A DNA stretch of 64,000 nucleotides from Pleurodeles waltl. Taxonomy: Eukaryota > Chordata > Amphibia > Caudata > Salamandridae. The translations under genes and the position numbers were made by a program. Below, piece after piece: positions 45,600-58,595 of this stretch. The first letter of the stretch is position 1, and every line of letters begins with the position of its first letter. The notes under the pieces were generated by a model. That model did no database searches. It saw only the letters and a program-made list of their open reading frames with translations, and was not told the DNA's origin. The stretch lies in assembly GCF_031143425.1 (NCBI RefSeq), contig NC_090451.1, forward strand, positions 352,168,339 to 352,232,338. Reading direction: 5' to 3'.

Positions 45600-46215
45600 T
45601 ATTGCCACCCACAAACCTCACTCACCCAAAACCCCAATAATTCCCTTACTACCCCAAGTCCCATACCCACCCTAAAACCAAAACATGCCCTTACCACTCC
45701 AAAACCCATACCCACCCTAAAACCTAAAAATGCCCTTACAACCTCAAAAACTATACCCAACCTAAACCCTAAAAATACTCTTACCATTCTATATCCCATA
45801 CCCACCCGAAAAACCTAAAAATGCCCTTACAACCCCAAAACCCATACCCACCCTAAATCAGAAAATACCCTTACCACCCCAAAACCTATACCCACCATAA
45901 AACATAAAAATGCCCTTTCCACCCCAACACCCATACCCAACCTAAATCAGAAAATGCCCTTACCACCAACACCCATACCCAACCTAAACCTAAGAATTCT
46001 CTTACCATCCTAAATCCCATACCCACCCTAAAACCTAAAAATGCCCATACCACTCTAAAACCCCTCCCCACCCTAAAACCTAAAAATACCTTACCGTCCT
46101 AAATCCTGTACCCACCCTAAAACCTAAAAATGCCCTTACCATCCCAAAACCCATACCCACCCTCAAAACCTAAAAATGCCCTTACCACCCCAAAACCCAT
46201 ACCCACTACCTGCAA
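45600..46215. repeat. Degenerate minisatellite, about 45-bp unit
   Basis: About 13 diverged copies of a unit containing CCCACCCTAAAACCTAAAAA then TGCCCTTACCACCCCAAAAC. The CCCTAAAA words resemble telomeric repeats only by chance composition; spacing is 45 bp, not 6. Open frames on both strands are repeat artefacts. Confidence 0.85.
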
Positions 46216-47773
46216 AACCTTTACCACGCATACACCTTTACCATTCATGCCTTTAGATAGAAATTTGTTGTAAAGGCATGCGTGGTAAAGGTACATTCTT
46301 AGTAAAGGAATGAGTGGTAAAGGCATATTCGTAGTAATGGCATCATTGTAAATACATTTCATAGTAAATGCATCATTGTAAACTGTTTCCCACAGGAGTC
46401 TTGAGTCTTTATTGTAGGTAGGACGAATTGGCTTCTTGGGCATAGTCCTTTGAGGTCAGCCGGCAGTCTGGTGTGGTCAGCTGCTTCTTCTTTTTCCTCT
46501 TCTGTGGGTGCAACTCTTATTTGTCCTCCTTCGTAGGTCTTCAGGATCTGAGTTACAGGGCTTAGGGGTGCCCCCTAAATACTCAAATCAAAAACGTTAC
46601 TGGGAGTGCCAGGCGGTAGCCAATGGGCTGCCCACCTTTAGGGTGACTACACCCTTTCTATGACCATTATTGCTGGGAAGTGGGCATAACCCTAACCCTA
46701 GTGGTCTAATTCCTTCCAAGCAATATGGAGGCATTTAAAAAGTAGTGTCCACTTCAGTTTGTCCACCATAGGGATAGAACTGGCACAAATTGGCCACCTC
46801 CTCCTAATTTAACTAATTTTCCCGCCTGTGCTGGTGCCAAAAGTGGTGTCAAGATGGGGTTCAGTCATCTCTACCATCTGGAGACACCTGTGTCACATTA
46901 CAGAGGTGGCTATACCTTCGAAGCTCCCCACCCTGGAATGTCCATCCTGTCTGGAAGAGATGTTAACACCCCCACCCAGTGCAGACTTTTGTCTCTGACC
47001 CTCAAGAGCACTGGCTCTCACCTTGGGGGGCCAGAAACACGTCTGTGGTGGCTGAACTGGTCAGGACCAGCCAGTCAGCAGACTAGGAGTTGGTAGGTTT
47101 TCAGGGGGCATCACTAAGGTGCCCTCTGTGTGTATTTATTGATACATCCCTTACCGGCTTCTGTGAGGGTTTATTGTTCTGAGATGTTTTATACCAAACA
47201 TCCCAGGATTCAGAGAAGCCATTGTGTAGCTGGGGAACTTGTAATGACCAGTGTCCAGCACATGCATTTAAAATGGCTTCTCTGTTCACTTACCGTGTCT
47301 CAGAATGGACAGAGACATAGCAGGGGCATATTTGCTTGTGCAATATGCCCTCACAGGTGCCTTGATGGACCCTGCTTTAGGGGTTACTAACACCTGGCAC
47401 ATGCAGTGATAGGGGACCTGGCACACACAGGTGTGTGAAAAGTTGTGTTTTCAATTAGCTTGCAGCAGTCCCTACAGTCTGCGATGGCAGCACTGTGTAG
47501 GTGTGGTGAGGAGTCCCTAGGGGTGGCACAACTGGTGCTGCAGCCCCCAGGGACCTTCCTTGGTACCCCAGGCCCTGGGTACCATTTACCAGGTACTTAC
47601 TGTGTTAGTTAAAGAGCTTGCCATTTGTGCAAAACAACTGTGCAGTTTTGGGGAAAGAGATCTGGCACTGGGGATCTGGCTAGCAGGGACCCAGCGCACT
47701 AACAGTTGAAGCCACATCAGAAACCAGGTAAAAAGTGGGGAAGTGACCATGTCAAAAGAGGCACATTCCTACA

Positions 47774-50375
47774 CCGGGGCAGGTCTTACCCCATTTGGAG
47801 TTTGTTATAAACAACTAGATGTCCTCTTAATGCCAGTCAGCTCACTGGAGTTACATATTACAACCCATAAAAGCATGCAAGCCTACTTGCTGCAATACAG
47901 GAAACACAAATTAGTGCCTATAAACAGAGTAAGACTATGAATAGATTTGCGGCCCTGAAGATGGGCAATGCTCCAGGCCCAGGCGGCTATCCAGCAAAAT
48001 ACTATTCTAAGTTAATAGACATACTGATACCCCAACTCCATGGTCTTTATAAAGAGGCCTTGGAAAGAGGTGTCCTTCTTCAATATCCTGACCAAGCCAC
48101 AATAGTGGTACTTTCTAAGTCTCAACCCCTCTCAGCGGTCTGTGCAGACTACCAGGCAATATCGTTAATCAATGATGAAATTAAAATATACGCCACTGTA
48201 TTTGCCACCTGCCTGAAGACGGTCTTGCACCACCTGATCCATCCCGATCAGTGCAGCCTCAGACCAACCTGCAGCACTAGGCACTGCCTGCCAAGGCTAC
48301 ATGTCACCCTGGCTCACCAGCACATGCTCCCCTCTCCACTTGACCTTTTATCAATCAACTTTGAAAAAGCATTCGATAGAGTGGGCTGGGTGTACTAAAC
48401 CTCGTTTTCCAAAAAGTGAGTCTGGGACGTTCTTTCTGCCGCATAGTACAGCTTCTATACAAAACGCAGACAGCTCGTGTCCTTGTAAATGGAGTGCTAT
48501 CCCCACTCCTCTTTGCCCAAGCCATAGAACTACTGGCACACTTGATTCGTCGGGATGCCTTCCTTACGGGATGGAAATTGGTGGGAGGGGAGGCGGATCG
48601 CATTGCACTCTACGCCGTTGATGTGCTACTTTATCGCATCCAGCGGTGAGTGGACACAGATGCCCTCATCTGCTACGCATCTTTGGGGAGGCCTCTGGCT
48701 TCCGGGTGAGCCACAACAAATCTCTTCTGGTCCCTCTCTTGGGCTGTTGTGACATTGTAGATTGGCAATCGAACATCCCTATCTACCTTGGCATTAGACT
48801 GGCACTCGTCTCTGCCCTGATTTGAACGCTTAATATCACCCCTCTTACCCGCAAGGTGAAGGCATATCTTGGGAAATGGCATGCATTGCCGTTGAATGTC
48901 ATGGGCCGTATAGCACTTTATAAGATGGTAATTTTACCCTGCTTCCCTTACATCCTTCAGAATTTCCTCATTCAACTCTTGCACCACTGGTTTCAGGAAA
49001 TGGACGCAAACGCCCGTTCCCTCATTTAGTATAACAGCAGGCGACTCCTCTCCTGAGGTACATGCTAGCGAGGTACATACAATGGTAGCATGGGTATGTC
49101 CAAATTATATTTCTACCATTTAGTTGTCCAGGTACTCACAATTAATGAGTGGCTTACGGGGCCAGGGACAATCCAGCCTACTGTCTAGAGCTCTCAACGA
49201 TGGGGTTCACACGCATTATGGGCATGCTATATACTGAAGTCCCATTCCTAAAACTACACCAGAGGTAACAAGTCAAGTCCTCCACGGGTGGCGCTGAGCT
49301 CAAAGACAGACAGGATGATGGGGCCAGATTACCCAACATACTCCCCTATGGCGAGGGACATGGCTACGCAAAGTTTCGACCCTAGAGGGATTCTCGTGGT
49401 GGGACGCCATAGGCCTTACAGTGGTGGATGTCTTCTGGGAAGGCACTCATATGATGTCCTTTCAAAGACTCCAGGAGACATATGCAGTGGTCGAAACACA
49501 GTCCCACAAATTTGTACTACTGAGACATGCACCGAAGGTACACATTATTAAAGATACCCTTATACCTAAATTTAGTCCAGTGGAGGCTAAGACAATGATG
49601 GGGGCATTGGGTGCGGGGGGGATATCACAGGTATATCTCGCTAAGAGGTCTGGATCGGACCAACAAAAGATGAGGGCTGACGGGATGCACTGATGGCGCA
49701 ACGTACTATTACCATTTCCGCCAGACTACTTTTGGTATAAAAATATTACTTGCAGTGCACTTATCTAAGCCCCGCCAGACTTCACCAGGCCGGGCTAAGA
49801 CCTAACCATCAATGCAATAGATGTCTCCACTCACCCGCTGACTTTTTCCACGTAGTCAGGTCATGCCCCGTTATTACGAGATACTGGACGCAAATCCTGA
49901 ATTAACTCTCCACAGTGATGGGCCTCACCCTGGAGCCCTCTCCACTGATAGTCCTCTTGATTGTGATGGAGGGATTGGGGTTCTGGGAGGTGCTCCAAAC
50001 ATTCCTGGGCACTGCGCTACCATAGCGAAAAGCGACATTGCCGTGTGTTGGGTGACAAGTGCTCCTTTTTCACTGCCCAGATTGAGACGTGGGTGTGGAC
50101 TGGTGTGCCCAACTGGAACGGCCTGCATATCAGGCGAGGGGCTGCCTGAAAAAGTACAATAAGGTTTGGGTCGGGTGGTTGGGAACTGCATGATCTGTAA
50201 TGTTTTGTATAACTAGTATATAGACTTTTGAAATGGGATATCTGTTGATTCCTGGCAAAAACTTTGCCGGACTTCAGTAGATATAGGCAATATTTTAACA
50301 CTATGAGTTGCTTTCCCCTGTACTGTGACATGTTATTATGCAAATAAATCAATAAAGTTGGTTACCAAAAAAAGA
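47774..50375 (+). pseudogene. L1 ORF2 fragment, 5' truncated and degenerate
   Basis: This would be reverse transcriptase and C-terminal domain of a second L1. A frame from 47937 reads FAALKMGNAPGPGGYPAKYY, then LINDEIKIYATVFATCL and LLSINFEKAFDRVGWVY (palm motif). The catalytic YADD is changed to YAVD (48613-48624), and the next frames are broken. Further on come NHQCNRC and an HVVRSCP block (about 49807-49870), the L1 C-terminal cysteine region. The element ends AATAAATCAATAAAGTTGG and a short A run at 50369-50375. Many stops and shifts mark it as old. Its 5' part may have been lost where the LTR at 44169-47773 inserted. Confidence 0.75.
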
Positions 50376-50728
50376 ATAGGAATAGATTACAATCATTTTC
50401 ATCATGCTCGTTTTTCATCCCTCACTATATACACATGAAAAGAAATATTTAAATTTTTACAATAAATCAATAGACTTACCATTCAGTGTGAGATAGAATG
50501 CACAAGAAAGTCCCTATGAGCCCATAAACCTGAGTGTGCCCTTTGACATGGGGTTCCCTATTACTGTATGCAGTTTTATATTTACCCTAAACTTAATGAT
50601 AATGTGATAGCCTGATTTTCTATCCAAATTAGTAAAGATATTATCCCATTGCCAACATCCAAGTGCTAACTACTCCCAAGCATAGGTAGGACTAAGGCAT
50701 TCAGATCTAAAGATGCGTGAGTAATGGC
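50376..50728. other. Unassigned stretch
   Basis: AT-rich sequence between an L1 tail and a family A LTR. I see no motif, repeat match or gene here. Confidence 0.5.
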
Positions 50729-53200
50729 TGTAGGATGCTGGCCCTGTATGTAGTGTGCAAAGCTAGGCACACTGTGCATGGGGTCCAGACAACCACACGT
50801 TGGTTTACTGGTGTAAAAACTAGATCACCTAATCTCTAATTTTTAAGGTAGCTTGGTCGTGAATTTAGGCCAGTCTTGGAGAAGTGCAAAGCAATTGTTG
50901 TACTCACAGTATCAGTCATGCAACTCACACACTCAAAGGAATAACTCAAGACCAATTTATAAAAATACTTCAGATTTGTATGTCATTTTTAGGACCAAGA
51001 TTATCAAAATTGGTTAAGTACTTTTTGAGATGGGGATTTTGAAGTTTAATAAAAAGTATTTTTGTGCGAAATTACGCACCATAGGAATCAATGGAAAGTC
51101 AACTTTAAAAATACATATAAAATCGTACAATTGGGTTTACAAAGTTCTTCTTTTGCAGGTTGGTTGAGGCCTTCGGTAGGCACACTGTCAGCTGGAGAAG
51201 TTCGGGTGGCTCCGGGTTCAGGCGGGAGCAGCTGTGAAAGGTCTCTGGAGCTGGTGCAGGGCCACTGCGAGGGACCACTTGGAAAAGGACTGCATGGGTA
51301 AGTTTAGCAGTGGTTCCTTGGAGCCCCTTTGGAGTGTTGAGGTCGCAAGGGGTGAGGAACTCTTAGGGCACAGCAGGTTCTTCGTTGCAGGGCACAGGAC
51401 GGCCAGGTGCAGAGCGAATCGGTGAGCCAAGAGCTGTGCAGAAAGATGCCCTTTGGAGTGAAGGTAGGTGGGTTCAAGGGTCGTTTGCAGGGTGTTCCTG
51501 AAGTCCCTCGTCTGGGGCTTCCTCCTGGTCCTTTTTCAGCCCGGGCTGTCTTGTTTTCCTGGTGTCCGACGTCAGCTGACCAATACCTAGGATATTGGTA
51601 CGGTTGGGCCACTGGAGGGCGCAGTGTCACCAAACTTGGCATACTAGCAGGGCTTGTCCTCGTGGTCATCGGTGTATCGTTGGGTCCAGAGGCGACTTCC
51701 GGTTCGGGAGATAGTGGCTGGTCAATAAAGTGACCCTCACTGGTTTGCTGGTTTCTTCTTGTTGCAGAGTGGTACCTCCACTCTGGAGGGAGTTCAGGGG
51801 GGCCTTTTGAAGCCTGGTGGTCCTCTGGGGATCTTTGGAGTTTTTACAGTTGTCCAGAAGCTCCTCAGCGGCGATTGTCGGGTCCTGTGTGCAGCAAGCA
51901 GGGTGTGGCTCCTTTTCTTTGTGCAGCAGGTCCACAGTTCTTGTGCCTCGGATCTTCTTTGTGATAGTCTTCTTTTTGTCCATCAAATCTGATTACCTGG
52001 TCTAGGGATGCCCACTAAATACTGAATTTAGTGGCCGTTTTAGGGGGATCATGGTAATGTCCAGTGGGACACCTACTTTTGGGTGGCTACATCCACTACA
52101 GTGACTGTTTCCTGTGGGAAGGGTCACTTCCCTATCCCTGATTAGCTATTTTCCTTCCGTCTAAGATGGAAGAAAATGAAAATGGAGTGTCTACTTTTCA
52201 GGCAACACCTTAGGGGTGGGTGCATGCCAGGTGGTGCTACTCCTCCTACCCTTTGTGTAGTTTCCCGCCTTTGCTCCCACCAAAAGTGGGATTTTGCAAA
52301 GGGGTTGACCATCTGCTGCTAGCAGCAGGCCTGGGGGGGGGGGGTCGAGTTTCAAAGGCGGTAAGCCCTTTGAACCTCGTCTCCAGAGCCGTACCCATTC
52401 CTGAGGGATGGGTCTCTCCCTCAAGGTTTGTAGATTGGGTGTCTGGAGGGGTCAGGTTGGATAGGACCAGTCAGCAACCATGCCAGGGTAGTTAGCTTTT
52501 GCAGGGGGCACCTCTAAGATGACCCCAGGGTACATTTAGGGAAACATCCAACACAGGTACCAGGTTGGATTTATCTTTCTGATTTTCTTTTTATACCAAA
52601 CAGCCCAGGGTTCATAGTGGCCATCATGTAGCTGGGAAACTCGTGTTGACCAGTGTCCTGCACATGTATTAAAATGGCTGCCATGTTCGCGCACTATGTC
52701 CCAGGGTTGGCCAGGACACATGCGGGACTATTGCTCATGCAGCAATGCCCTCACATATAATGTTGTGCACCCTGCCTTAGGGGCTGGAAGGCCTGCCACA
52801 GGGGTGTCATCCATAGTGTATGCAGTGTATGGTGGACAGGGCACACAGGGAGTGTGCCATGTTGAGTTTGTATTTTAGGCTTGGACCAGGGCACCCAGCC
52901 TGCAATGGCAGTGCTGGGTGTATCTGGATGCATGGCCCTAGATGGTGGCACAATCAGTGCTGCTGCCCTCTGGGGCCACCCTTAGTACCCCATGCCCTGG
53001 GTATCTAAGTACCTTTTACTTGGAACTTATAGTAGTAGCTAAAGGTGTTTCCAATGACCGTTACAATATTGTAGGGATAGAACACTGGCACTGGGAACCT
53101 GGTTAGCAGGATCCCAGTGCACTCCAGCCCAAGTTGCATTCAGAAGCCAGGCAAAAAGTGTGGGGGAGGGTGTATTGCAACAAAGGGCCAGTTTCCCACA
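50729..53200 (-). mobile_element. Solo LTR, family A (2.5 kb)
   Basis: It starts TGTAGGATGCTGGCCCTG and ends CAGTTTCCCACA, with 5-bp flanks ATGGC (50724-50728) and GTGGC (53201-53205), one mismatch. It is the fullest family A copy here and aligns with 27495-29289 at both ends. It shares ATACCAAACAGCCCAGG (52593-52609). No coding potential; sense is minus. Confidence 0.82.
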
Positions 53201-54391
53201 GTGGCAAGAATTAACACTGTGACAAAATTGTCAAGTGTCTGGTTCTTTAAGGCGTCCACACACTTAAAACAGAGTAAATATTTTTCAGTAGTGACCAGTC
53301 AAAGATCTTCAGAGGGAATTCACAGGATGAAGTGTGTGGAGCTCACGTCAGTCCAATTTACTTGAGGATCCCAACACATTCAGGCTTTCCTCTTCCAACA
53401 TAGATTAGCACTAGTTCAAATTTGTGCACACAATCCATCTCCAAACTCTGTCAGGGTGGAAATGTACAGTGGCAAGGTGCAGGGAGTTGCCTTGTCAGAT
53501 CCAACAGGACCAGCGGCAGACAGGCAGGAAACGTTAGCGACCCACCCTGTCTACAGGGAGACCGTGCTCAACCCCAACAAGACCCATTATCACCTATAGG
53601 GGCCGTTACCGGGGAAATCTTTCCTGATTTTTTTTTTTTTTTTTAAACACTCCAAGGGCTCATCTCAAAATCAGTGCGCCAAGAGAAGTGTAAGATGAAT
53701 GTGGTTTCTGTGCTACCTCAGCTGCCTCCTTTTCAGTGCCATGCGCCTCCACATGAGCACCTTTTACTGAGAATGCATGTGATGGTTGTGAGGAGGCAGG
53801 CACAAACATGTCTGGGTGAGTTGGAAGCAGGGAGGAGTCCGATCAGTCCATGAACGGAAAGAGTTGCTTTGTTTCAGGGCCTCACAAAGTTGGGGAGGAG
53901 GGAGAGTTGATTACTTTGTGACTTTTAATTTGTACGCTTGCCAGATGCCCAGAAATCTGAAACATTAACATTTGTGTGTCAAATTTATGGTTGTCTTTGG
54001 CTATTATTGTATTTGCCAGTACAATAGCATCCTGCTACTCCTTGATCTCGTTGATTTTTATAGACAGTGGAGCTCCATGACTCGTTTTAATTTGCATTCT
54101 GTCAATATTCAGAGTTCTTTCACACAAATCACATAGCATTTTGATGGAATGCTCTCATGGCTGACTATTGTGAAGTAAGAGAATGACAACGGTTCCTTTG
54201 TTTCACAATAATAGAAGCATTTGTGTGATGTAGTTGGGAATGTTAGTCTCTGGGGTTCTTTCCCTATATTTTATATGTATTCCCTTTCTCATTGAATCTC
54301 ATCAGTTCATTGTACTTGAATGTCGAAAGTTGCCATCAAGGAATGCTATAACTTTGCTCTACATAAATGACCAAATGGTTCACATCATGAA
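53201..54391. other. Unassigned stretch
   Basis: 1.2 kb without a gene or an obvious match to other parts of the window. It has a T run (53630-53644) and otherwise ordinary composition. It could be old transposon or unique host sequence. Confidence 0.45.
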
Positions 54392-57300
54392 TTTAGGAAG
54401 CTGGCCTGGTGTGTGGTGAGTACCTAAGGAATTATCACCTTATACCAAGACCCCATGAAAGAACCACACAGTTACAAAAATAAAGGTACTTTATTTTTAG
54501 TGACACAAGTACTAAAATACTAGATATGCAACTCTCCAATAAGAGGTAAGTAAACACACAGTATATGTGTACTGTAACAATCGGGAATAGGCATAAAAAG
54601 CAATGGAAAACAGTGAAAGGAAATAAGCAATTCTAAAGGCCTAGGGGGAGACCAAACCATATGCTAAGAAAATGGAATGCGGAGGCTGGGTTCCCATCCA
54701 AGGAAGTGGAATCTGTAGAGGGGAACTTGGGGGTACTAGGAAACCGCAAAGGTGGTAAGTGCTGGAGTACCACCTAGCGACCAGGAGGAAAAAGGTAACT
54801 TACTGGTTCTACCCAAACCAACCCACAGGACTTCAGAGAAGGACACTTTCAAGACCCAGACAAGACTGCAAGAAATCAAAGGTGGATCCTGGAAGAAGAA
54901 GACCTGGAAAAGAAGGGGACCAAGTCCAGTTCCTGTTGAAGTGTCCGATGGTGGCAGGAGCCACTACCCACCCGTCTGTGGATACAGGAGTTGCCCAAAT
55001 GCTAGACGAAGATGGTCAGCAATGCAGCACTGGAGCAGATGAAGAGTTCCTGGGTGATGCAGTCGATGTCTCACGATGGATGAAGGATTGCAGTCAGTCT
55101 GTGCTGTGGAAAAACTACGAACAAGCCTTGGCAAAGGCAAATGTCGTGTTTGGAGGAAAAGTGGAGCTGCCGGGGACCAGCAAGGTCCAAGGGGGAACCA
55201 ACCCATGGGGGAGTCCCGGGTGACCCTCAGCAGAGCAGTGAGTCCAAAGAAGAAGAGGCAGACCGCACAGAAGATCCACAGGCAAGGAGCCCAGGAGTCG
55301 CAGAGAGGCCCTTGCAGAACACCTGAGGAGAGGTCCCACGTCGCAGGGGAAGCTTGCTGACGGATGTGCATCACAGGGAAGAGTGATGTGGGCTGGGGCT
55401 ACACGGAGCCTGAAGATCCCTTGGAGGGAATGCCAACAAGCCTTGATAGCTGCAAGAGACGCGATGCACAGGGGTGTACTGTCCTGCGTGGGAAGGCAAG
55501 GGCTTACCTTCACCAAAGTTGGACAGCTGGCAGAGAGGACCAACGTGACCACTCCAGACCACCACCTGTGATGCAGGATCCACGCAGCTCAGGGTGAGGG
55601 GAGATCCACACAGCTGGCCATTATTGCAGTTGGTGCCTGCCGATGCAGGGAAGTGACTCCTTTACTCCAAGGGAGATGCCTTCTTGCTTCTTGTGCAGGC
55701 TGAAGACTTGCTTTCCTCAGTGGATGAACAGCTGGGGAGATGTTGCAGTTGCCGGAAGGAGCCAGAGAAGCAATGTTGCAGGGTGAAGTCGCTGTTGCTG
55801 CAGTTTGTAGGTTCCTGTGGAGTCCAGTTACGGTTCCAGTGGCCAGCAGTGGAAGTAATTGGTGCAGAGGAGTCCTGCTGGAGTCTTGCAATCAAATCTG
55901 AGGACCCACCCCAGAGGTAGACCCTAAATAGCCATGGAAGGGGGATTGGTCACCTAACCAGGTCACCACCTATCAGGAGGGGGCTCTGAAGTCACCTCTC
56001 CCTTTGCAAATAGTGCACAGATGCTTCAGGAGGTGAAGAAGACGCATTGCACAGGGGTACTGTCGTTCTCGGGGATGGCAAGGTCTTGCCTTCTCCAAAT
56101 TGGGACAGCAGGACCTCAGGCCAGTCTGTGTCGATGGGGTCCACCCTCTGTGTTCCAAGGAGCACACTTGTCACCAGGAGAGGAGTCCAAGAGAACTGTT
56201 CGTCAACTTAGAAGGTGTCTGCTTGAGCAGGGGAGTGACTGCCACTCCACAGGAGATTTCTTTAGTCCTTCTGGTGCAGGGTGAAGACAGGGAGTCCTCA
56301 GAGCATGCACACCATGGAAACTGTTGCAGTTGCTGGCTGGAGCTGAAGTTGATGAGGAAAAGTAGCTCTTCTGGATACTTTGTAGCTGTTACAGTGGTTC
56401 CTGGAGCAGTCTGCGGTTGATCCGAGGTCTGAGGATGAAGTAGTAGTTGCAGAGGATTCCTGCTGGAAACTTGCAAGTAGAATCTGAAGAGAACCCACAG
56501 GAGAGACCCTAAATAGCCCTGCCTGAGAGGGGGATTGGCTACCTTATCAGGTATGGGCCTAGCAGGAAGAGTCTCTGACGTCACCTGCTGGCACTGGCCA
56601 CCCAGAGGCCTCCAGAGTGTCCCCACATCTTGGAAAACAGGATGGCTGAAGTCTGGGACACACTGGAGGAGCTCTGGGCACCACCCCTGCGGTGGTGATG
56701 GACAGAGGAGTGGTCACTCCCCTTTCCTTTGTCCAGTTTTGCGCCAGAGCAGGGACTGGGGGGGGAGGGTCCCTGAACCGGTGTAGACTGGCTTATGCAA
56801 GGAGGGCACCATCTGTGCCCTTCAACGCATTTCCAGAGACTTGGTGAGGCTACCCCTCCTCAGCCTATAACACCTATTTCTAAAGGGAGAGGGTGTAACA
56901 CCCTGCTCCCAAAGGAAATACTTTGTCCTGCCTTTCTGGGACTGAGCTGATCAGACCCCAGGAGGACAGAACCATGTCTGTGAGGTGGCAGCAGCTGTAG
57001 CTGCAATGCAAGCCTCAGAGAGCTGGTTGGCAGTACTGGGGGTCCATGGTGGAGCCCCCAGGATGCATGGAATTGGCTCCCCAATACCAGATTTGGAATG
57101 GGGGGACAATTCCATGATCTCAGGCACCTTACATGGCAATATATCATTGTGAAGCTACATATAGGTATTGACCTATATGTAGTGCACGCGTGTAATTGTG
57201 TCCCTGCACTCACAAAGTCCCGGGCATTGGCCCTGAACTATGTGGGGCACCTTTGCTAGTGCAAGGGTGCCCTCACATTTAATAACTTTGCACCTAGCCT

Positions 57301-57790
57301 TCATTAAATGAAGGTTAGACATATAGGTGACTTACAAGTTACTTAAGTGCAGTGAAAATGGATGTGAAATAATGTGTGCACTATTTCACGCAGGCCGCAA
57401 TATTCGTCCTGTGAAAGGGTTTGTCTGAGCTCCTTATGGGTGGCAAAAGAAATGCTGCAGCCCATATGGATCTCCTGGGACCCCAATGCCCTGGGTACCT
57501 AGGTACCATATACTAGGGACTTATAAGAGGGGGTCCAGTGTGCCAATTGAAATTCGTAAATGAAGTCACTAGTCTATAGTGACAAATTTAAAAGCAGAGA
57601 GAGCATAAGCACTGAGATTCTGTTTAACAGAGCTCCAGTAACACAGTTAAGCACTATACAGACACACATTAGGCCATAAACTATGAGCACTGGGGTCCTG
57701 ACCAGCAGGATCCCAGTGAGACACGCAAAAACATACTGACATCCAGGTAAAAATGGGGGTAACATGCCAAGAAAGATGGTACTTTCCTCA
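54392..57790 (-). mobile_element. Solo LTR, family C (3.4 kb)
   Basis: It starts TTTAGGAAGCTGGCCTGG (TG changed to TT) and ends GATGGTACTTTCCTCA. It aligns with the other C copies, including AAAATAAAGGTACTTTATTTT near its left end (minus-strand polyadenylation region) and GACCTATATGTAGTGCACGC near 57170. I find no clear target duplication, so one end may be eroded. The interior (54750-56500) is more diverged and longer than in 58596-61881. Confidence 0.75.
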
Positions 57791-58595
57791 AACGTATTGC
57801 TCTTTTTTTACCATTTTGTCTTGGCCACATATTGGTTCAGTCACACTGTATTGCATTTCAAGGGGCATCCTTTATGAACTCGAAAATCATATTATGCTCT
57901 CAGTCTCGAATAAATCCCTACATTCAGCCTGTTTGACAAGATATCAGAATACGAGTAGCGACAGAACTCCTCCTGAAAGCATTTTGCTCTTGAACTCTGC
58001 CAGCTTTTGTCTCAGTCTCTCCTTTTTTAGTGATAGGCAAGAAGTTCTGCTGTATTCTGTACTCACTGCAGTTTTGCTTTTGCATAAGCTGTTAGACCTA
58101 CACAGGGATGATAGCAATATTCCATAATACAGGCCACCATGATAGGGGCATGGAGCTCAAAGAGAAGAATTGGTAAGTCCCATCTAAGTAGGTTCAGCAC
58201 TTCAAAACCAGCACTGCATATGGCATTGACTGCACATTTATGATAAGCTTATGGTTAGGTATGCCAGCCAGGAACTTGAGTCTAGGAAGTATGGGGACAT
58301 TTCCAGTAATAGCAAGCCCTATGGAGCAATCCTGGCACTCCCTGTTTTTATCCAAGACCAAAATCTCAGTTTTATTGCCATTCAGTTTTAAAGAGTGATG
58401 CCTCATCCTCTGTTGTAGAGGCACAAGTAAGTTGAAGTAGTTAAGAATAGAGATCAAAGCTTGATTGGCCAAGTGGATGATCTAAATATCCTCATTATGG
58501 GATAGTTCTTTTTATCAAAATAAATGTGGAGCATACATCAATAAAGACCTTTGTAGATTAGGAGAATTCCTATGGAACTACCAGGAAGGCAGAAC
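57791..58595 (-). pseudogene. CR1/L2-like LINE, RT C-terminal part
   Basis: Minus-strand frames show SLKLNGNKTEILVLDKN (58391-58341), a signature late in CR1/L2 reverse transcriptases (W-M-x-x-N-x-L-K-L-N-x-x-K-T-E). Upstream, a broken frame LPGSSIGILLIYKG resembles the QGSSLSPLLFNIY block. The YADD box is not recognisable. The protein direction and the LTR's AGAAC duplication (58591-58595 and 61882-61886) join it to the RT part at 61882 and above. Confidence 0.65.

Larger units (their letters stand above)
44169..47773 (-). mobile_element. LTR, family A, long variant (3.6 kb)
   Basis: It starts TGTAGGAGGCTGGCTCTC and ends GGCACATTCCTACA. Flanks are CCAGG (44164-44168) and CCGGG (47774-47778), a 5-bp duplication with one mismatch. 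It aligns in blocks with 50729-53200 (TTTATAAAAATA near the start, ATACCAAACATCCCAGG at 47191-47208, CAGGCCCTGGGTACC near the end). The extra length comes partly from an AT microsatellite and a 45-bp-unit minisatellite at 45516-46215. Sense is minus. Confidence 0.8.

Noticed and set aside
45465..45818. Frame with alternating Ile/Tyr then Pro/Lys repeats
   Set aside because: Pure translation of the AT microsatellite and the 45-bp repeat.
45600..46215. Interstitial telomere repeat
   Set aside because: CCCTAAAA words occur once per 45-bp unit and are diverged; no TTAGGG tandem array exists.
54752..55374. Frames of 96-154 codons in the 54392-57790 LTR
   Set aside because: They are inside LTR sequence and not conserved in other C copies; overlapping frames on both strands suggest chance.
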